DNA of 39,252 bases from Thermodesulfobacteriales bacterium (lineage in GTDB: Bacteria; Desulfobacterota; Thermodesulfobacteria; Thermodesulfobacteriales; Thermodesulfatatoraceae). Under the pieces are notes generated by a model. It was not told the origin of the DNA. It worked only from the letters and a program-made list of their open reading frames with translations, and searched no databases. The translations under genes and the position numbers were made by a program. Location: NCBI GenBank assembly GCA_026988575.1, contig JALSKZ010000065.1, positions 1 to 39,252 on the forward strand. The letters are read 5' to 3'. This document shows positions 7,611-15,966 of this stretch, in pieces; position 1 is the stretch's first letter, and each line of letters opens with the position of its first letter.

Positions 7611-8357
7611 ATGAACATATCCAAGGGTTTGAAAGTTTTTTTAGGGTCTGTTTTGTTAGTTTTGGGAGTTTTTATACAAGGGGCCCTAGCGCAAGAAAAA
7701 CTGCGCGTGGCTGCCGCGGCCAATCTACTCTACCCCATGAAGGAAATAGCCCAGACCTTTGAACAGCTCCACCATGTAGACGTAGAAGTAGTGTTTAATT
7801 CTTCAGGAAAGCTCTTTGCCCTTTTGGAACAAGGGGCCCCTTTTGACCTCTTTTTTTCCGCCGATGCCAAACGGCCTGACAGACTCTTCAAAGAAGGGGT
7901 GTGTGCACAACCGGTAGTCTATACCCACGGGGTCTTGGTTTTTTGGAGTCTAGAAAAGACACTCTGCCAGGAGGGATGGCCCAAAGCCCTAACCAATATA
8001 AGACGTTTGGCCATTGCTGATCCAAAACTTGCCCCTTATGGAGAAAAGGCCGTATTTGTACTCAAATCTTGGGGGCTATGGCCCCGGGTAAAAGACCGCC
8101 TGGTTAAGGCATTTACGGTATCGCAGGCCTTTCAGTGGGCCGAAAGCGGAAACGCCGACGCCGCGCTAATTAGCTTTTCTTTGGCGCTCTCTGGAGCAGG
8201 GGCTAAGGGCTGTTACCTCCTTATACCCAAAGCCCCTCTCATAGAGCAAAAGGCCTGCCTCATCAAAAATGGCCATACCTCATGGGCCCAGAAATTCTTG
8301 GATTATGTACTTTCTCCAGCCGGACAAAAAATATTAGCTAAATACGGTTACCAATAA
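7611..8357 (+). CDS. modA: Molybdate/tungstate ABC transporter, periplasmic binding protein
   Basis: A 248-residue solute-binding protein. A signal peptide occupies about residues 1-27 (hydrophobic core VFLGSVLLVLGVFI, cleavage likely after ALA before QEK). The mature part begins with RVAAAANLLYPMKEIAQTF and has NSSGKLFALLEQGAPFDLFFSAD, the family pattern for oxyanion binding through Ser and backbone amides. GGAGGAG lies before the ATG. It is the first gene of modABC; modB follows one base after its stop. Mo versus W preference cannot be read from the sequence, and in sulfate reducers and thermophiles tungstate is a real alternative. Confidence 0.95.
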   Translation: MNISKGLKVFLGSVLLVLGVFIQGALAQEKLRVAAAANLLYPMKEIAQTFEQLHHVDVEVVFNSSGKLFALLEQGAPFDLFFSADAKRPDRLFKEGVCAQPVVYTHGVLVFWSLEKTLCQEGWPKALTNIRRLAIADPKLAPYGEKAVFVLKSWGLWPRVKDRLVKAFTVSQAFQWAESGNADAALISFSLALSGAGAKGCYLLIPKAPLIEQKACLIKNGHTSWAQKFLDYVLSPAGQKILAKYGYQ

Positions 8358-8358
8358 A

Positions 8359-9033
8359 ATGATTACGCCCCTTTGGCTATCGTTTAAATTGGCCATAATA
8401 GTCACCGCGATCCTTGTGGTATTAGCCAGCCCCCTGGCCTATGTTTTGAGTTTTCGCCAGTTCCGGGGTAAACCCTGGCTGGAAAGCCTTATTATGCTGC
8501 CCCTGGTATTACCGCCTACGGTGTTGGGTTTTGGTCTACTCTTGTTCCTCGGGCCCCATGGGCCCCTGGGCAAACTTTTTTGGCGTTTTTTTGGCTATAC
8601 CCCGGCCTTTCACTTCTCCGGACTCGTACTGGCCTGTCTCATCCATGGGTTACCCTTTGCTGTACAACCCCTAAAGGCCGCTATGAGTAAACTTGACCGC
8701 AAGATCCTGGAATTGGCCGAAGTAAGCGGCCTATCACCTCTGCATACTTTTATCCAGATTGTCCTCCCCAATGTCTGGCCCGGTATTATGGCCGCGGCCA
8801 TTATTACTTTTGCCCACACCTTGGGCGAATTTGGCGTAGTACTCATGGTGGGCGGAGGGATCCCAGGCAAGACTCTAGTGGCTTCCATCGCCATCTATAG
8901 CTACGTAGAAGCCCTAGAATACACTAAAGCCGCCTGGCTTTCTCTAATCTTACTGGTCTTAAGCTATGTAGTATTGTGCACAGCCATGTTTCTGGAAAGG
9001 AGGCAAAATACATGTATCTTCGGGTCAACATAA
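8359..9033 (+). CDS. modB: Molybdate/tungstate ABC transporter, permease
   Basis: A protein of 224 residues with about five hydrophobic membrane segments, typical of ModB. The cytoplasmic EAA loop that contacts the ATPase is present as EVSGLSPLHTFIQIVLPNVWPG near residues 120-140, and HTLGEFGVVLMVGG follows. The ATG comes one base after the modA stop. The 3' end overlaps modC by 22 bases, so the three genes are translated together. Confidence 0.95.
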   Translation: MITPLWLSFKLAIIVTAILVVLASPLAYVLSFRQFRGKPWLESLIMLPLVLPPTVLGFGLLLFLGPHGPLGKLFWRFFGYTPAFHFSGLVLACLIHGLPFAVQPLKAAMSKLDRKILELAEVSGLSPLHTFIQIVLPNVWPGIMAAAIITFAHTLGEFGVVLMVGGGIPGKTLVASIAIYSYVEALEYTKAAWLSLILLVLSYVVLCTAMFLERRQNTCIFGST

Positions 9034-9701
9034 AAAAGCTATTGCCCGCCTTTACCTTAAAGGTCGACTTTTCTCTACCCGTAGGGGAAAGTATGGTCCT
9101 CTTCGGGCCCTCGGGCTCGGGCAAAACCACTTTGTTACGCATATTGGCTGGCCTGGAACAAATAGACCAAGGCTATGTCTATTTTGGAAGGGATTGCTTT
9201 GTGAATACGCACGAAAAAATCTTTCTCCCCCCTCGGAAACGTAACTTGGCCCTGGTCTTTCAGGAAGGAATCTTATTCCCCCATCTATCGCTAGAAAAAA
9301 ATATAAACCTCCAGGCCAAAGACAAAGAGCAGACCAAGGACCTACTCCAGATCTTAGGCCTTTGGTCTTTACGAAAACGTAAACCCGCTGAAGTATCCGG
9401 AGGGGAACGCCAGAGGGCAGCCCTGGCCCAGGCCCTTGCCCGCAAACCAAGACTTTTGCTTTTAGACGAACCCTTTAGCGCCTTAGACCAAAAAACCAAG
9501 GAAACAGTAATAAATTTTTTAAAAACATGGCAAGAAGAAAACAAAACCACCATGGTGGTCATTACCCACCAGTGGGATGAAGCCCAAGAGCTGTCCAGCT
9601 ATTGGCTTGAAATCTGGCGCGGGGAGACCAAATTTTGTACCCGCCCTTTCCCCGGGCATAAATTTTTTGTACCGCCTGCGCAACTTAGAGCTAATGTTTA
9701 G
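9012..9701 (+). CDS. modC: Molybdate/tungstate ABC transporter, ATPase without C-terminal TOBE domain
   Basis: A 229-residue ABC ATPase powering the ModAB importer. Visible motifs are Walker A GPSGSGKTT, Q-loop VFQEG, signature VSGGERQR, Walker B LLLLDEP and switch ITHQ. Classical ModC has about 350 residues with a regulatory mop/TOBE domain at the end; here only about 30 residues follow the H-loop region, so that domain is missing. The ATG at 9012 is chosen for the AGGAGG eight bases upstream, inside modB; a longer frame from 8976 lacks such a site. Its end overlaps the convergent NfeD gene by 11 bases. Confidence 0.93.
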   Translation: MYLRVNIKKLLPAFTLKVDFSLPVGESMVLFGPSGSGKTTLLRILAGLEQIDQGYVYFGRDCFVNTHEKIFLPPRKRNLALVFQEGILFPHLSLEKNINLQAKDKEQTKDLLQILGLWSLRKRKPAEVSGGERQRAALAQALARKPRLLLLDEPFSALDQKTKETVINFLKTWQEENKTTMVVITHQWDEAQELSSYWLEIWRGETKFCTRPFPGHKFFVPPAQLRANV

Positions 9702-10980
9702 ATGAAATTTTGCGCACCTTGAGTCTTAAACCCTCTAGGGCCTCTACCGTTACGACGGCCCCTTGAGGGATTTTCTCTTCGCTAAAGGCCTGCCAAATTT
9801 CACCGTGTACAAAAACTTGTCCCCCCTGGGGCGTAATTTCGGTGAGGGCCTGGCCTTGTTCCCCTATAAGACCTTCGCTCCCCGTGGTGGGTCTTTTGAG
9901 CACCGCTCGCGCTGCCAGATAAGTCATACTACAAAAAAACAACCCCACCACAGAAACCACCGGCAATATAACATGGTAAGAAACTCTCAACCCCTCTGGA
10001 GTCTTGTTGAAAAGGAGTAAGGAACCCAGGATCAGACACCCTAACCCGGCCAAAGAAAGGAGTCCGTAACTGCTGATCTTTATTTCCAAGAAAAATAACA
10101 CCCCGGAAAACAAAATAAGGGCCAGGCCAGCGTAGTCTATGGGTAAGAGATGTAGGGCATAGAGGGCCAGCACCAAACAAATGGCCCCTACCACCCCTGG
10201 GAAAATCGCCCCAGGGTGTGAAAGCTCTAAATAAAGGCCCGCCAAACCCAACATCAAAAGGATATAGGCTATGTTAGGATCAGTGATAAAGCGTAATACG
10301 GCATTTCGAAGGCCCGCTTTTATGATCTTTGGCTCCACACCTTTAGTGTGCAACACCACCTGACCGGCCTTAGTCTCTATATGGCGACCATTTATCTGGT
10401 TTAAGAGGTCTTTCAGGTCGAGGGCTATCAGGTCGATAACTTTTAGCTTCAGGGCCTCTTGAGCGGTAATAGAGACGCTTTCGCGTACAGCCTTCTCTGC
10501 CCACCGGGCATTCCGCCCCCTTAAGACCGCCAGAGACCGCGCCAAAGCAGCCAAATCATTTTCTATCTTTTTCGACATGGTCTTATCGAGTTTTTGCCCC
10601 ATGGTCACGGGATGGGCAGCACCAATATTTGTACCAGGGGCCATAGCCGCTATATGGGCCGCAAGCACTATAAAAGTGCCTGCAGAGGCCGCCTGGGCCC
10701 CTGAGGGGGCCACATAGACAACCACCGGCACAGAGGCATTTAAAATAAGTTTGACGATCCCGCGCATACTGGTCACTAATCCACCTGGAGTATCTAGCTC
10801 TAAGACCAGACACTGGGCTTGCTCTCTTTGGGCCTGGTAAAGGGCTTCTTGAACTTTAGTAACCGTAAGAGGAGTAATAGCCTCGGCCAGGGGTAAAACT
10901 AATACCTCTTTGGCTGTTGCCGCCATAGACGATAACAAAATAATACCCAAGGCCCAGAGAGTAATTCTTATTTTGTACAT
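9691..10980 (-). CDS. NfeD-family membrane serine protease (long form)
   Basis: A 429-residue membrane protein with three parts. A signal peptide or anchor spans about 1-23. A ClpP/SppA-like protease domain follows, with LDTPGG and the nucleophile region AASAGTFIVLA. Then come several transmembrane segments (about 230-360) and a C-terminal soluble OB-fold NfeD domain (IGEQGQALTEITPQG onward). Archaeal and bacterial relatives cleave stomatin and usually neighbour a stomatin gene; none is adjacent here. Its start lies inside the 3' end of the uracil-DNA glycosylase gene. The 3' end overlaps modC on the other strand, leaving no space for a separate terminator. Confidence 0.9.
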   Translation of the reverse strand: MYKIRITLWALGIILLSSMAATAKEVLVLPLAEAITPLTVTKVQEALYQAQREQAQCLVLELDTPGGLVTSMRGIVKLILNASVPVVVYVAPSGAQAASAGTFIVLAAHIAAMAPGTNIGAAHPVTMGQKLDKTMSKKIENDLAALARSLAVLRGRNARWAEKAVRESVSITAQEALKLKVIDLIALDLKDLLNQINGRHIETKAGQVVLHTKGVEPKIIKAGLRNAVLRFITDPNIAYILLMLGLAGLYLELSHPGAIFPGVVGAICLVLALYALHLLPIDYAGLALILFSGVLFFLEIKISSYGLLSLAGLGCLILGSLLLFNKTPEGLRVSYHVILPVVSVVGLFFCSMTYLAARAVLKRPTTGSEGLIGEQGQALTEITPQGGQVFVHGEIWQAFSEEKIPQGAVVTVEALEGLRLKVRKISSKH

Positions 10981-11684
10981 AGATCGCCATAAAGAGATTT
11001 AAGCAGTTTTAAGTCTTCCCAGGCCTCCCGTTTATACTGGGGAAAGCGCAACAAATAGGCGGGATGAAAGGTCACTAGCAACTTAATATCGTTGTCTATT
11101 CGGTGTACCTGCCCCCGAAGGGAAGTAAGGGAAGCCTTAGTCCCCAGAAGGGCCTGCGCCGAGGTGAGCCCTAAAGTACAGATAAGCCTCGGCCTTATGA
11201 CCTGAATCTGTTTATGTAAAAAGGGCAGACAGCTCTCTATCTCGTCGGGTTCAGGAGTACGGTTTCGGGGGGGCCGACACTTTACCACATTGGTAATGTA
11301 GATCTCGGCCCGCGTAATGTGGATAGCCGCCAACATTTGGTCAAGGAGCTTGCCTGCACGGCCCACAAAGGGCCGACCTACTAAATCTTCCTCTCGACCA
11401 GGGGCCTCGCCCACTAACATGAGACAAGCCCGGTCATGGCCCTCCCCAAAGACCAAATGTGTCCTCTCGGCAGCTAGTTTACACCGGGTACAGCCCCTTA
11501 ACTCGTGCTCTATTTCTTTGAGCGAAGAGGGGGCAGGAGAAAGGTCTGCTTCCATAAACTTTTTTATCTTTTCACTGGTAGGCACGGTATTTAGCCCCAA
11601 ATTTTTAAGATAATAGAGATAATTTCTTAAATCTTCGCATATCTCGGCAAGGGAACCCAAATGGTCTTTACCCCTTAAAGTCAC
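10968..11684 (-). CDS. Family 4 uracil-DNA glycosylase (Fe-S type)
   Basis: An enzyme removing uracil from DNA, common in thermophiles. Family 4 hallmarks are present: GEAPGREED (water-activating motif A) and HPAYLLR (motif B). Four cysteines fit the 4Fe-4S cluster: the CTRC pair, VKCRPPRNR and the Cys in EIESCLPFL. An N-terminal extension of about 60 residues precedes the catalytic core. I favour the GTG at 11684, with AGG-rich sequence upstream; the frame can also begin with TTG at 11705, which lacks a Shine-Dalgarno. Either start puts it just after cobA-hemD. The 3' end overlaps the NfeD gene by 13 bases. Confidence 0.92.
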   Translation of the reverse strand: MTLRGKDHLGSLAEICEDLRNYLYYLKNLGLNTVPTSEKIKKFMEADLSPAPSSLKEIEHELRGCTRCKLAAERTHLVFGEGHDRACLMLVGEAPGREEDLVGRPFVGRAGKLLDQMLAAIHITRAEIYITNVVKCRPPRNRTPEPDEIESCLPFLHKQIQVIRPRLICTLGLTSAQALLGTKASLTSLRGQVHRIDNDIKLLVTFHPAYLLRFPQYKREAWEDLKLLKSLYGDLCTK

Positions 11685-11710
11685 TATCCCCTGCCCCCTA
11701 AACAAGATTA

Positions 11711-13219
11711 TTAATTACTCTTTGCCAAAAAATCTCTTATGGCTTCCACCAGGCCAGGAATGGTATATGTTTTGGCCTCTATCTGGGGTGTAAAACCATA
11801 TTTTCTAAGAGTTTCACTGGTAATAGGCCCTATAGAGGCCAAAGCCACCCGGCTTAAAAGCTCTTCTGCTTTGGGCCCCAGCATAGACAAGAGATTCCTG
11901 GCCGTTGAAGAACTCGTAAAGGTGACTACGTCTACGCCCTGGTCAAGCACCTCTAAGGCACGTTTGGCCTCTTCTTGGGGGATAACCGTCTGGTAGGCAG
12001 GGGCCACCAGGACCCTGGCGCCCATCTCTTCTAGCTTTTGGGGCAAAATTTCTCTGGCTTCTAGGGCCCTGGGAATAAGGATCTTTTGCCCTGCTATATT
12101 TAGCTTCTCAAAGGCGGCTAGGAGACCTTCGGCCCGAAACTCCGCAGGCAAAAGATCCACCACCAGGCCGTAGTCAGCAAGGGCTTTGGCTGTAGCCTGC
12201 CCAATAGCCGCCAGCTTGGCCTGACCTAAGGAACGGACGTCTCTACCCTTGGCTAGGAGTCTCTTAAAGAAAAAAGAAACCCCGTTTACCGAGGTAAAGA
12301 CCACCCAGTGGAATTCCGCAAGCCTCTCCAAGGCCTCATCCAAGACCCTGTAGTCGGTCAGGGGCTGTATTTTGATGGTGGGGATCTCTATACACTCTGC
12401 CCCTAAATCTTCTAGTAACTCTACCAGTTGACTAGATTGTTCTCTGGTGCGCGTCACTAGGATACGCCTCCCAAACAGGGGGCGAGTCTCAAACCACTTT
12501 AGCTTTTCACGCAGGGTGACCACCTCACCCACCAAGATAATAGACGGTGGCCCCAGGCGGGCCTCTTCTACCCTCTGTACGATATCGGCAAGCGTTCCGG
12601 TAACTACCTCTTGACGCGGCGTGCTCCCCCAACGAATCACCGCCACCGGCGTTGCGGGTGACTTGCCGTAACGGATAAGGTTGTCTCTAATCCGGGGTAA
12701 ATTTTTCATTCCCATAAGGAAGGCAAGGGTGCCGATACGGGCCAAGGCAGCCCAATCTATGGCCGAATCTTCTTTGGTAGGATCTTCGTGCCCGGTGACC
12801 ATAGAAAAGGTAGAGGTGTGTTCCCGGTGGGTTACTGGAATACCTGCGTATGCGGGGGCGGCAATGGCCGAAGTCACCCCTGGTATCACCTCAAAGGAAA
12901 TTCCTGCTTCTACTAGCACTTCGGCTTCTTCGCCCCCTCGGCCAAATAGAAAAGGGTCTCCACCCTTTAAGCGGGCCACCACCTTACCTTCTCGAGCCTT
13001 TTCTACCAAGAGCTGGTTTATTTCTTCCTGAGATAGGGTATGGTGCCCACCTTTTTTGCCTACGTAGATCTTTTCTGCCTCCGGTCGAGCATGGTTTAAC
13101 AGCCTCGGGTTGGCCAAGTAATCATAGACTACCACATCGGCCTTGCCTATGGCCTTTATGGCCTTGAGTGTGATAAGACCGGGATCTCCCGGGCCGGCAC
13201 CAATAAGAAATACCTTCAC
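11711..13219 (-). CDS. Fused uroporphyrinogen-III C-methyltransferase / uroporphyrinogen-III synthase
   Basis: A 502-residue bifunctional cytoplasmic enzyme (CobA-HemD type). Residues 1 to about 245 are the SAM-dependent methyltransferase (SUMT), with GAGPGDPGLIT at the start, RLKGGDPFLFGRGGEE and GVTSAIAAPAYAGIP. Residues from about 250 on are the synthase that closes and inverts the tetrapyrrole ring (RRILVTRTREQSSQL, FTSVNGV, FTSSSTARNL). The product is precorrin-2, the branch to sirohaem, cobalamin and the alternative haem route. The start is GTG, overlapping the hemC stop as GTGA, so the preceding step (HemC) and these two are coupled. Confidence 0.95.
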   Translation of the reverse strand: MKVFLIGAGPGDPGLITLKAIKAIGKADVVVYDYLANPRLLNHARPEAEKIYVGKKGGHHTLSQEEINQLLVEKAREGKVVARLKGGDPFLFGRGGEEAEVLVEAGISFEVIPGVTSAIAAPAYAGIPVTHREHTSTFSMVTGHEDPTKEDSAIDWAALARIGTLAFLMGMKNLPRIRDNLIRYGKSPATPVAVIRWGSTPRQEVVTGTLADIVQRVEEARLGPPSIILVGEVVTLREKLKWFETRPLFGRRILVTRTREQSSQLVELLEDLGAECIEIPTIKIQPLTDYRVLDEALERLAEFHWVVFTSVNGVSFFFKRLLAKGRDVRSLGQAKLAAIGQATAKALADYGLVVDLLPAEFRAEGLLAAFEKLNIAGQKILIPRALEAREILPQKLEEMGARVLVAPAYQTVIPQEEAKRALEVLDQGVDVVTFTSSSTARNLLSMLGPKAEELLSRVALASIGPITSETLRKYGFTPQIEAKTYTIPGLVEAIRDFLAKSN

Positions 13220-14151
13220 TGTTGTCCCCCATAGACTTTTTCGAGTATCTGGTCTCCCCCGCGCAAAAGTAGTTCTTCGGCCAAATCTTTACCCATGGCG
13301 TGGGCTTCTGCCGGAAGCCCTTGACGCTTACCTCTAAGTAGAGGCCTACCCGAAGGGTCAGCAATCAGGGCCTCCAAGACAAGTTGGTCCTTCTCTAGGT
13401 AAGCAAAGGCCGCCAAGGGTACCTGACAACCACCTCCTAGCCTTTCTAAAAAGGCCCTCTCGGCGGCTACACAAACCGCCGTTTCGCGATGGTGCAAAAA
13501 AGACAAACCTTCCTCCAGATCGAGATCATCTCTTCTGATCTCTATAGCCAAGGCCCCCTGACCAATGGCCGGGAGCATCACCTCGGGGCCAAAACGCCAA
13601 CGAGGGGTATCTTCCCCGAGGCCCAAACGCAAAAGACCGGCCTCGGCTACAATAATAGCGTCGTAAAGCCCTTCGGAGAGTTTGCGTAAACGCGTATCCA
13701 GATTGCCGCGTAGATTTTCTATACGGAGATCGGGTCGACATGCCCTCAGCTGTGCTGTACGCCTCAGGCTACTGGTACCTACTTTGGCCCCGGCAGATAG
13801 GCCCCTTAGGTCTTGCCCGTCTTTGGTAATAAGTACATCAAAAGGGCTCTCCCGCTGGGGGATAATGGCTATTTCTAATCCCTCCGGCAACTCGGTGGGT
13901 ACATCTTTCATGCTGTGTACCGCAAGGTCGATCGTTTTATGGAGCAGGGCTTCTTCGATCTCTTTTACAAAAAGCCCCTTACCCCCTACCTTGGCCAGGG
14001 GGACATCAAGGATTTTGTCCCCCTTGGTATGTATTATCTGAACTTCAATCTCTAGACCAGGATGATATGCCTTTATCTGCTCAACAACCCAGTTGGTCTG
14101 GGCCAGGGCCAATTTACTACCCCGCGTACCAACACAAATTCGTCCACGCAA
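13216..14151 (-). CDS. hemC: Porphobilinogen deaminase (hydroxymethylbilane synthase)
   Basis: A 311-residue enzyme joining four porphobilinogens into hydroxymethylbilane. The dipyrromethane cofactor attachment Cys242 lies in GGGCQVPLAAFA. Other family signatures are RIENLRGNLDTRL, VHSMKDVPTELP and the N-terminal GTRGSKLALAQT. The start codon is TTG at 14151, supported by AGGAGG about six bases upstream and by the alignment of the N-terminus with the family. It lies nine bases after the zinc-ribbon gene and overlaps the SUMT-HemD fusion. No hemA, hemB or hemL is present in the window. Confidence 0.97.
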   Translation of the reverse strand: MRGRICVGTRGSKLALAQTNWVVEQIKAYHPGLEIEVQIIHTKGDKILDVPLAKVGGKGLFVKEIEEALLHKTIDLAVHSMKDVPTELPEGLEIAIIPQRESPFDVLITKDGQDLRGLSAGAKVGTSSLRRTAQLRACRPDLRIENLRGNLDTRLRKLSEGLYDAIIVAEAGLLRLGLGEDTPRWRFGPEVMLPAIGQGALAIEIRRDDLDLEEGLSFLHHRETAVCVAAERAFLERLGGGCQVPLAAFAYLEKDQLVLEALIADPSGRPLLRGKRQGLPAEAHAMGKDLAEELLLRGGDQILEKVYGGQQ

Positions 14152-14160
14152 GGTCCCCTC

Positions 14161-14379
14161 CTAGTTTCCACAAGAACTGCAGTTACCACCACTGCAACCT
14201 GAACAGGCCGAAGAGCCACTGCCTACAAACTTGGCCCCTGATTTAAAGGCACAAGCAGACATGAGCTTCTTTACCCTCTTGCTCTTACACCGGGGACACT
14301 CAACATCATTCAGGGAACCTAGCACTAGCTCTTCGAAACTCTCCCCACAGTCTTCACAAACGAATTCGTAAATGGGCAT
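14161..14379 (-). CDS. FmdB-type small zinc-ribbon protein
   Basis: A protein of 72 residues. It begins MPIYEFVCEDCGESFEEL, the hallmark of FmdB/CxxC zinc-ribbon regulatory-type proteins, with a second CxxC (CPRC) completing the zinc site. It ends in a Cys/Gly/Ser-rich tail with several more cysteines. The ATG at 14379 has GGGAGG upstream; the longer frame from 14430 has no support. The function of this family is unknown. It sits between the deoxyhypusine-synthase-like gene and hemC, in the same operon. Confidence 0.88.
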   Translation of the reverse strand: MPIYEFVCEDCGESFEELVLGSLNDVECPRCKSKRVKKLMSACAFKSGAKFVGSGSSACSGCSGGNCSSCGN

Positions 14380-14433
14380 CCTGACCTCCCTAAAAGTAGT
14401 TTCTACTACAGCATAAAAATATTGCCCCAAACT

Positions 14434-15387
14434 TCAACGCTCAATCCCCCTATCTAAACACTCTAACCAGGCAGCCACAAGTAAGGGGATCAACAGTTCG
14501 TGGTGACCTGTTATGTGGTAGCCTTTTCCCCCGCTCAAAGTGGGCCTCTGCACTACGTTGACTAAAGGCCGATATTGACGCATAAAATCGAAATTCACGG
14601 TGGTAAAGTGTTCTACTCTATGTCCTACATTTCGTACGGCAGTAAGGGCCTTGAGGAAGACCTCTGGCAATACTACGGCAGAGCCGGCCAGAAAGAAGAC
14701 CCCCCCTTCCAGGCGTGAAACTAACGAAGTAAATACCCTAAAATCATAATAACTCGCGGCCCCAATGGCTGCCCCATCAGCCCCTGGGTGGATATGGACG
14801 ATATCGGTACCTAAGGCCACGTGAACGGTAACCGGCACGCCCAACTCATAGGCCCGCCCAAATATACTCAGGTGTTTGTAGGGATATTCTGACTCCGCAA
14901 TAAGTTTACCCAACGCCCAGCCAAGCCCTTGATTTTTACCCAGGATAGCGGCCTCCGAGAGCACCTCCCCTGTCTCTTTGGCCGCTCCAAAAGAACCGTC
15001 CTTCAGGGCCTGTGAGACGTCCTCGGAGGTGATACCCGCCATGGCCAACTCGGTATCATGGACCATACAGGCTCCGTTTACCATTAAGGCCGACACCAGC
15101 CCCTTTTCTAGAAGGTTTATAATGATGGGCGACAGCCCTACCTTTATCACATGGGCCCCAAAAGCCCATATTATGACCTTTTTTTCTCGTACAGCCTGGG
15201 CCAAGGCTTGAGCAATATCTAATAAATCTCTGCCGGCTAGTTGCCGCGGCAGAGAGGCCAAGAAAGACCGGAGACTCATTTGGGCCTTAAGGGGGCGGGC
15301 CAAATCCGCCACCGACACCTTGCTCGGCCTGGAAAAGAGAGAATATGTCTTGAGCTTAGAAAAATCAAAGGCCTCGGGCCTATCCAA
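14434..15387 (-). CDS. Deoxyhypusine synthase-like protein of unknown function
   Basis: A 317-residue cytoplasmic protein. The middle resembles the deoxyhypusine synthase fold: IIWAFGAHVIKVGLSPIIIN followed by a segment with VNGACMVHDTELA. I place it there from sequence feel, not from a search. The canonical catalytic lysine region of true deoxyhypusine synthases is not evident, and bacteria normally lack the eIF5A substrate, so the reaction is unknown. The TTG start at 15387 lies inside the end of gmhA (8-base overlap), with GAGGAG just upstream. The overlap suggests a linked role with, or at least co-expression with, gmhA. Confidence 0.7.
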   Translation of the reverse strand: MDRPEAFDFSKLKTYSLFSRPSKVSVADLARPLKAQMSLRSFLASLPRQLAGRDLLDIAQALAQAVREKKVIIWAFGAHVIKVGLSPIIINLLEKGLVSALMVNGACMVHDTELAMAGITSEDVSQALKDGSFGAAKETGEVLSEAAILGKNQGLGWALGKLIAESEYPYKHLSIFGRAYELGVPVTVHVALGTDIVHIHPGADGAAIGAASYYDFRVFTSLVSRLEGGVFFLAGSAVVLPEVFLKALTAVRNVGHRVEHFTTVNFDFMRQYRPLVNVVQRPTLSGGKGYHITGHHELLIPLLVAAWLECLDRGIER

Positions 15388-15958
15388 AGAGCTCCTCCTC
15401 TACCAAGGCACATACCAGGTGAATAAACAGCAGATGTCCTTCTTGAATGCGGGGGGTCTGCGAAGAGGGGACACATAACAAGAGATCACAATAGTCTTTC
15501 ATGGCACCACCATTACCCCCCGAAAGTCCAATGGTATAAAGCCCCCTTTCGCGTGCTACCTCCAGGGCCTTAAGGACATTGGGGGATCTACCACTCGTAC
15601 TTATACCCAAAGCTATATCCCCGGGCTGGCCAAGGGCCTTTATTTGCTTGGCAAAGATGTCTTCAAAGGAATAATCGTTCCCTACAGCAGTAAGGATAGA
15701 AGTGTCTGTGGTCAAGGCCAGGGCCGGAAGCGGGCTCCGGTCTATAGTAAAACGGTTGACTAATTCGGCGGCAAAATGTTGCGCATCAGCTGCACTACCG
15801 CCATTGCCAAAGATCAAAAGCTTGTGCCCCTCCCTAAACGCCTTTACCAAAACCTGGACGACTTCAAGGATACGGGGGCCCTCCTGGGCCCAAAAAAGGC
15901 GTTTGGCCTCTATCGAGGCGGTAATGATTTCTTCCGCCTTTTGCGTCCACTCTTGCAT
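15380..15958 (-). CDS. gmhA: Sedoheptulose-7-phosphate isomerase (SIS domain)
   Basis: A 192-residue phosphosugar isomerase producing D-glycero-D-manno-heptose 7-phosphate for lipopolysaccharide inner-core heptose. Visible are the SIS fold with IFGNGGSAADAQHFAAELVNRF, TTDTSILTAVGND, GISTSGRSPNV and the C-terminal QEGHLLFIHLVCALVEEELFG, which carries the zinc and catalytic residues. Length and all motifs match GmhA; DiaA is a paralogue but fits less well. GGGAG precedes the ATG. Other heptose genes (hldE, gmhB) are not in the window. Confidence 0.92.
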   Translation of the reverse strand: MQEWTQKAEEIITASIEAKRLFWAQEGPRILEVVQVLVKAFREGHKLLIFGNGGSAADAQHFAAELVNRFTIDRSPLPALALTTDTSILTAVGNDYSFEDIFAKQIKALGQPGDIALGISTSGRSPNVLKALEVARERGLYTIGLSGGNGGAMKDYCDLLLCVPSSQTPRIQEGHLLFIHLVCALVEEELFG

Positions 15959-15966
15959 ATCTCCCC

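Noticed and set aside
9691-10980. NfeD-stomatin (STOPP) operon
   Set aside because: No stomatin gene adjoins the NfeD gene; neighbours are modC and uracil-DNA glycosylase.
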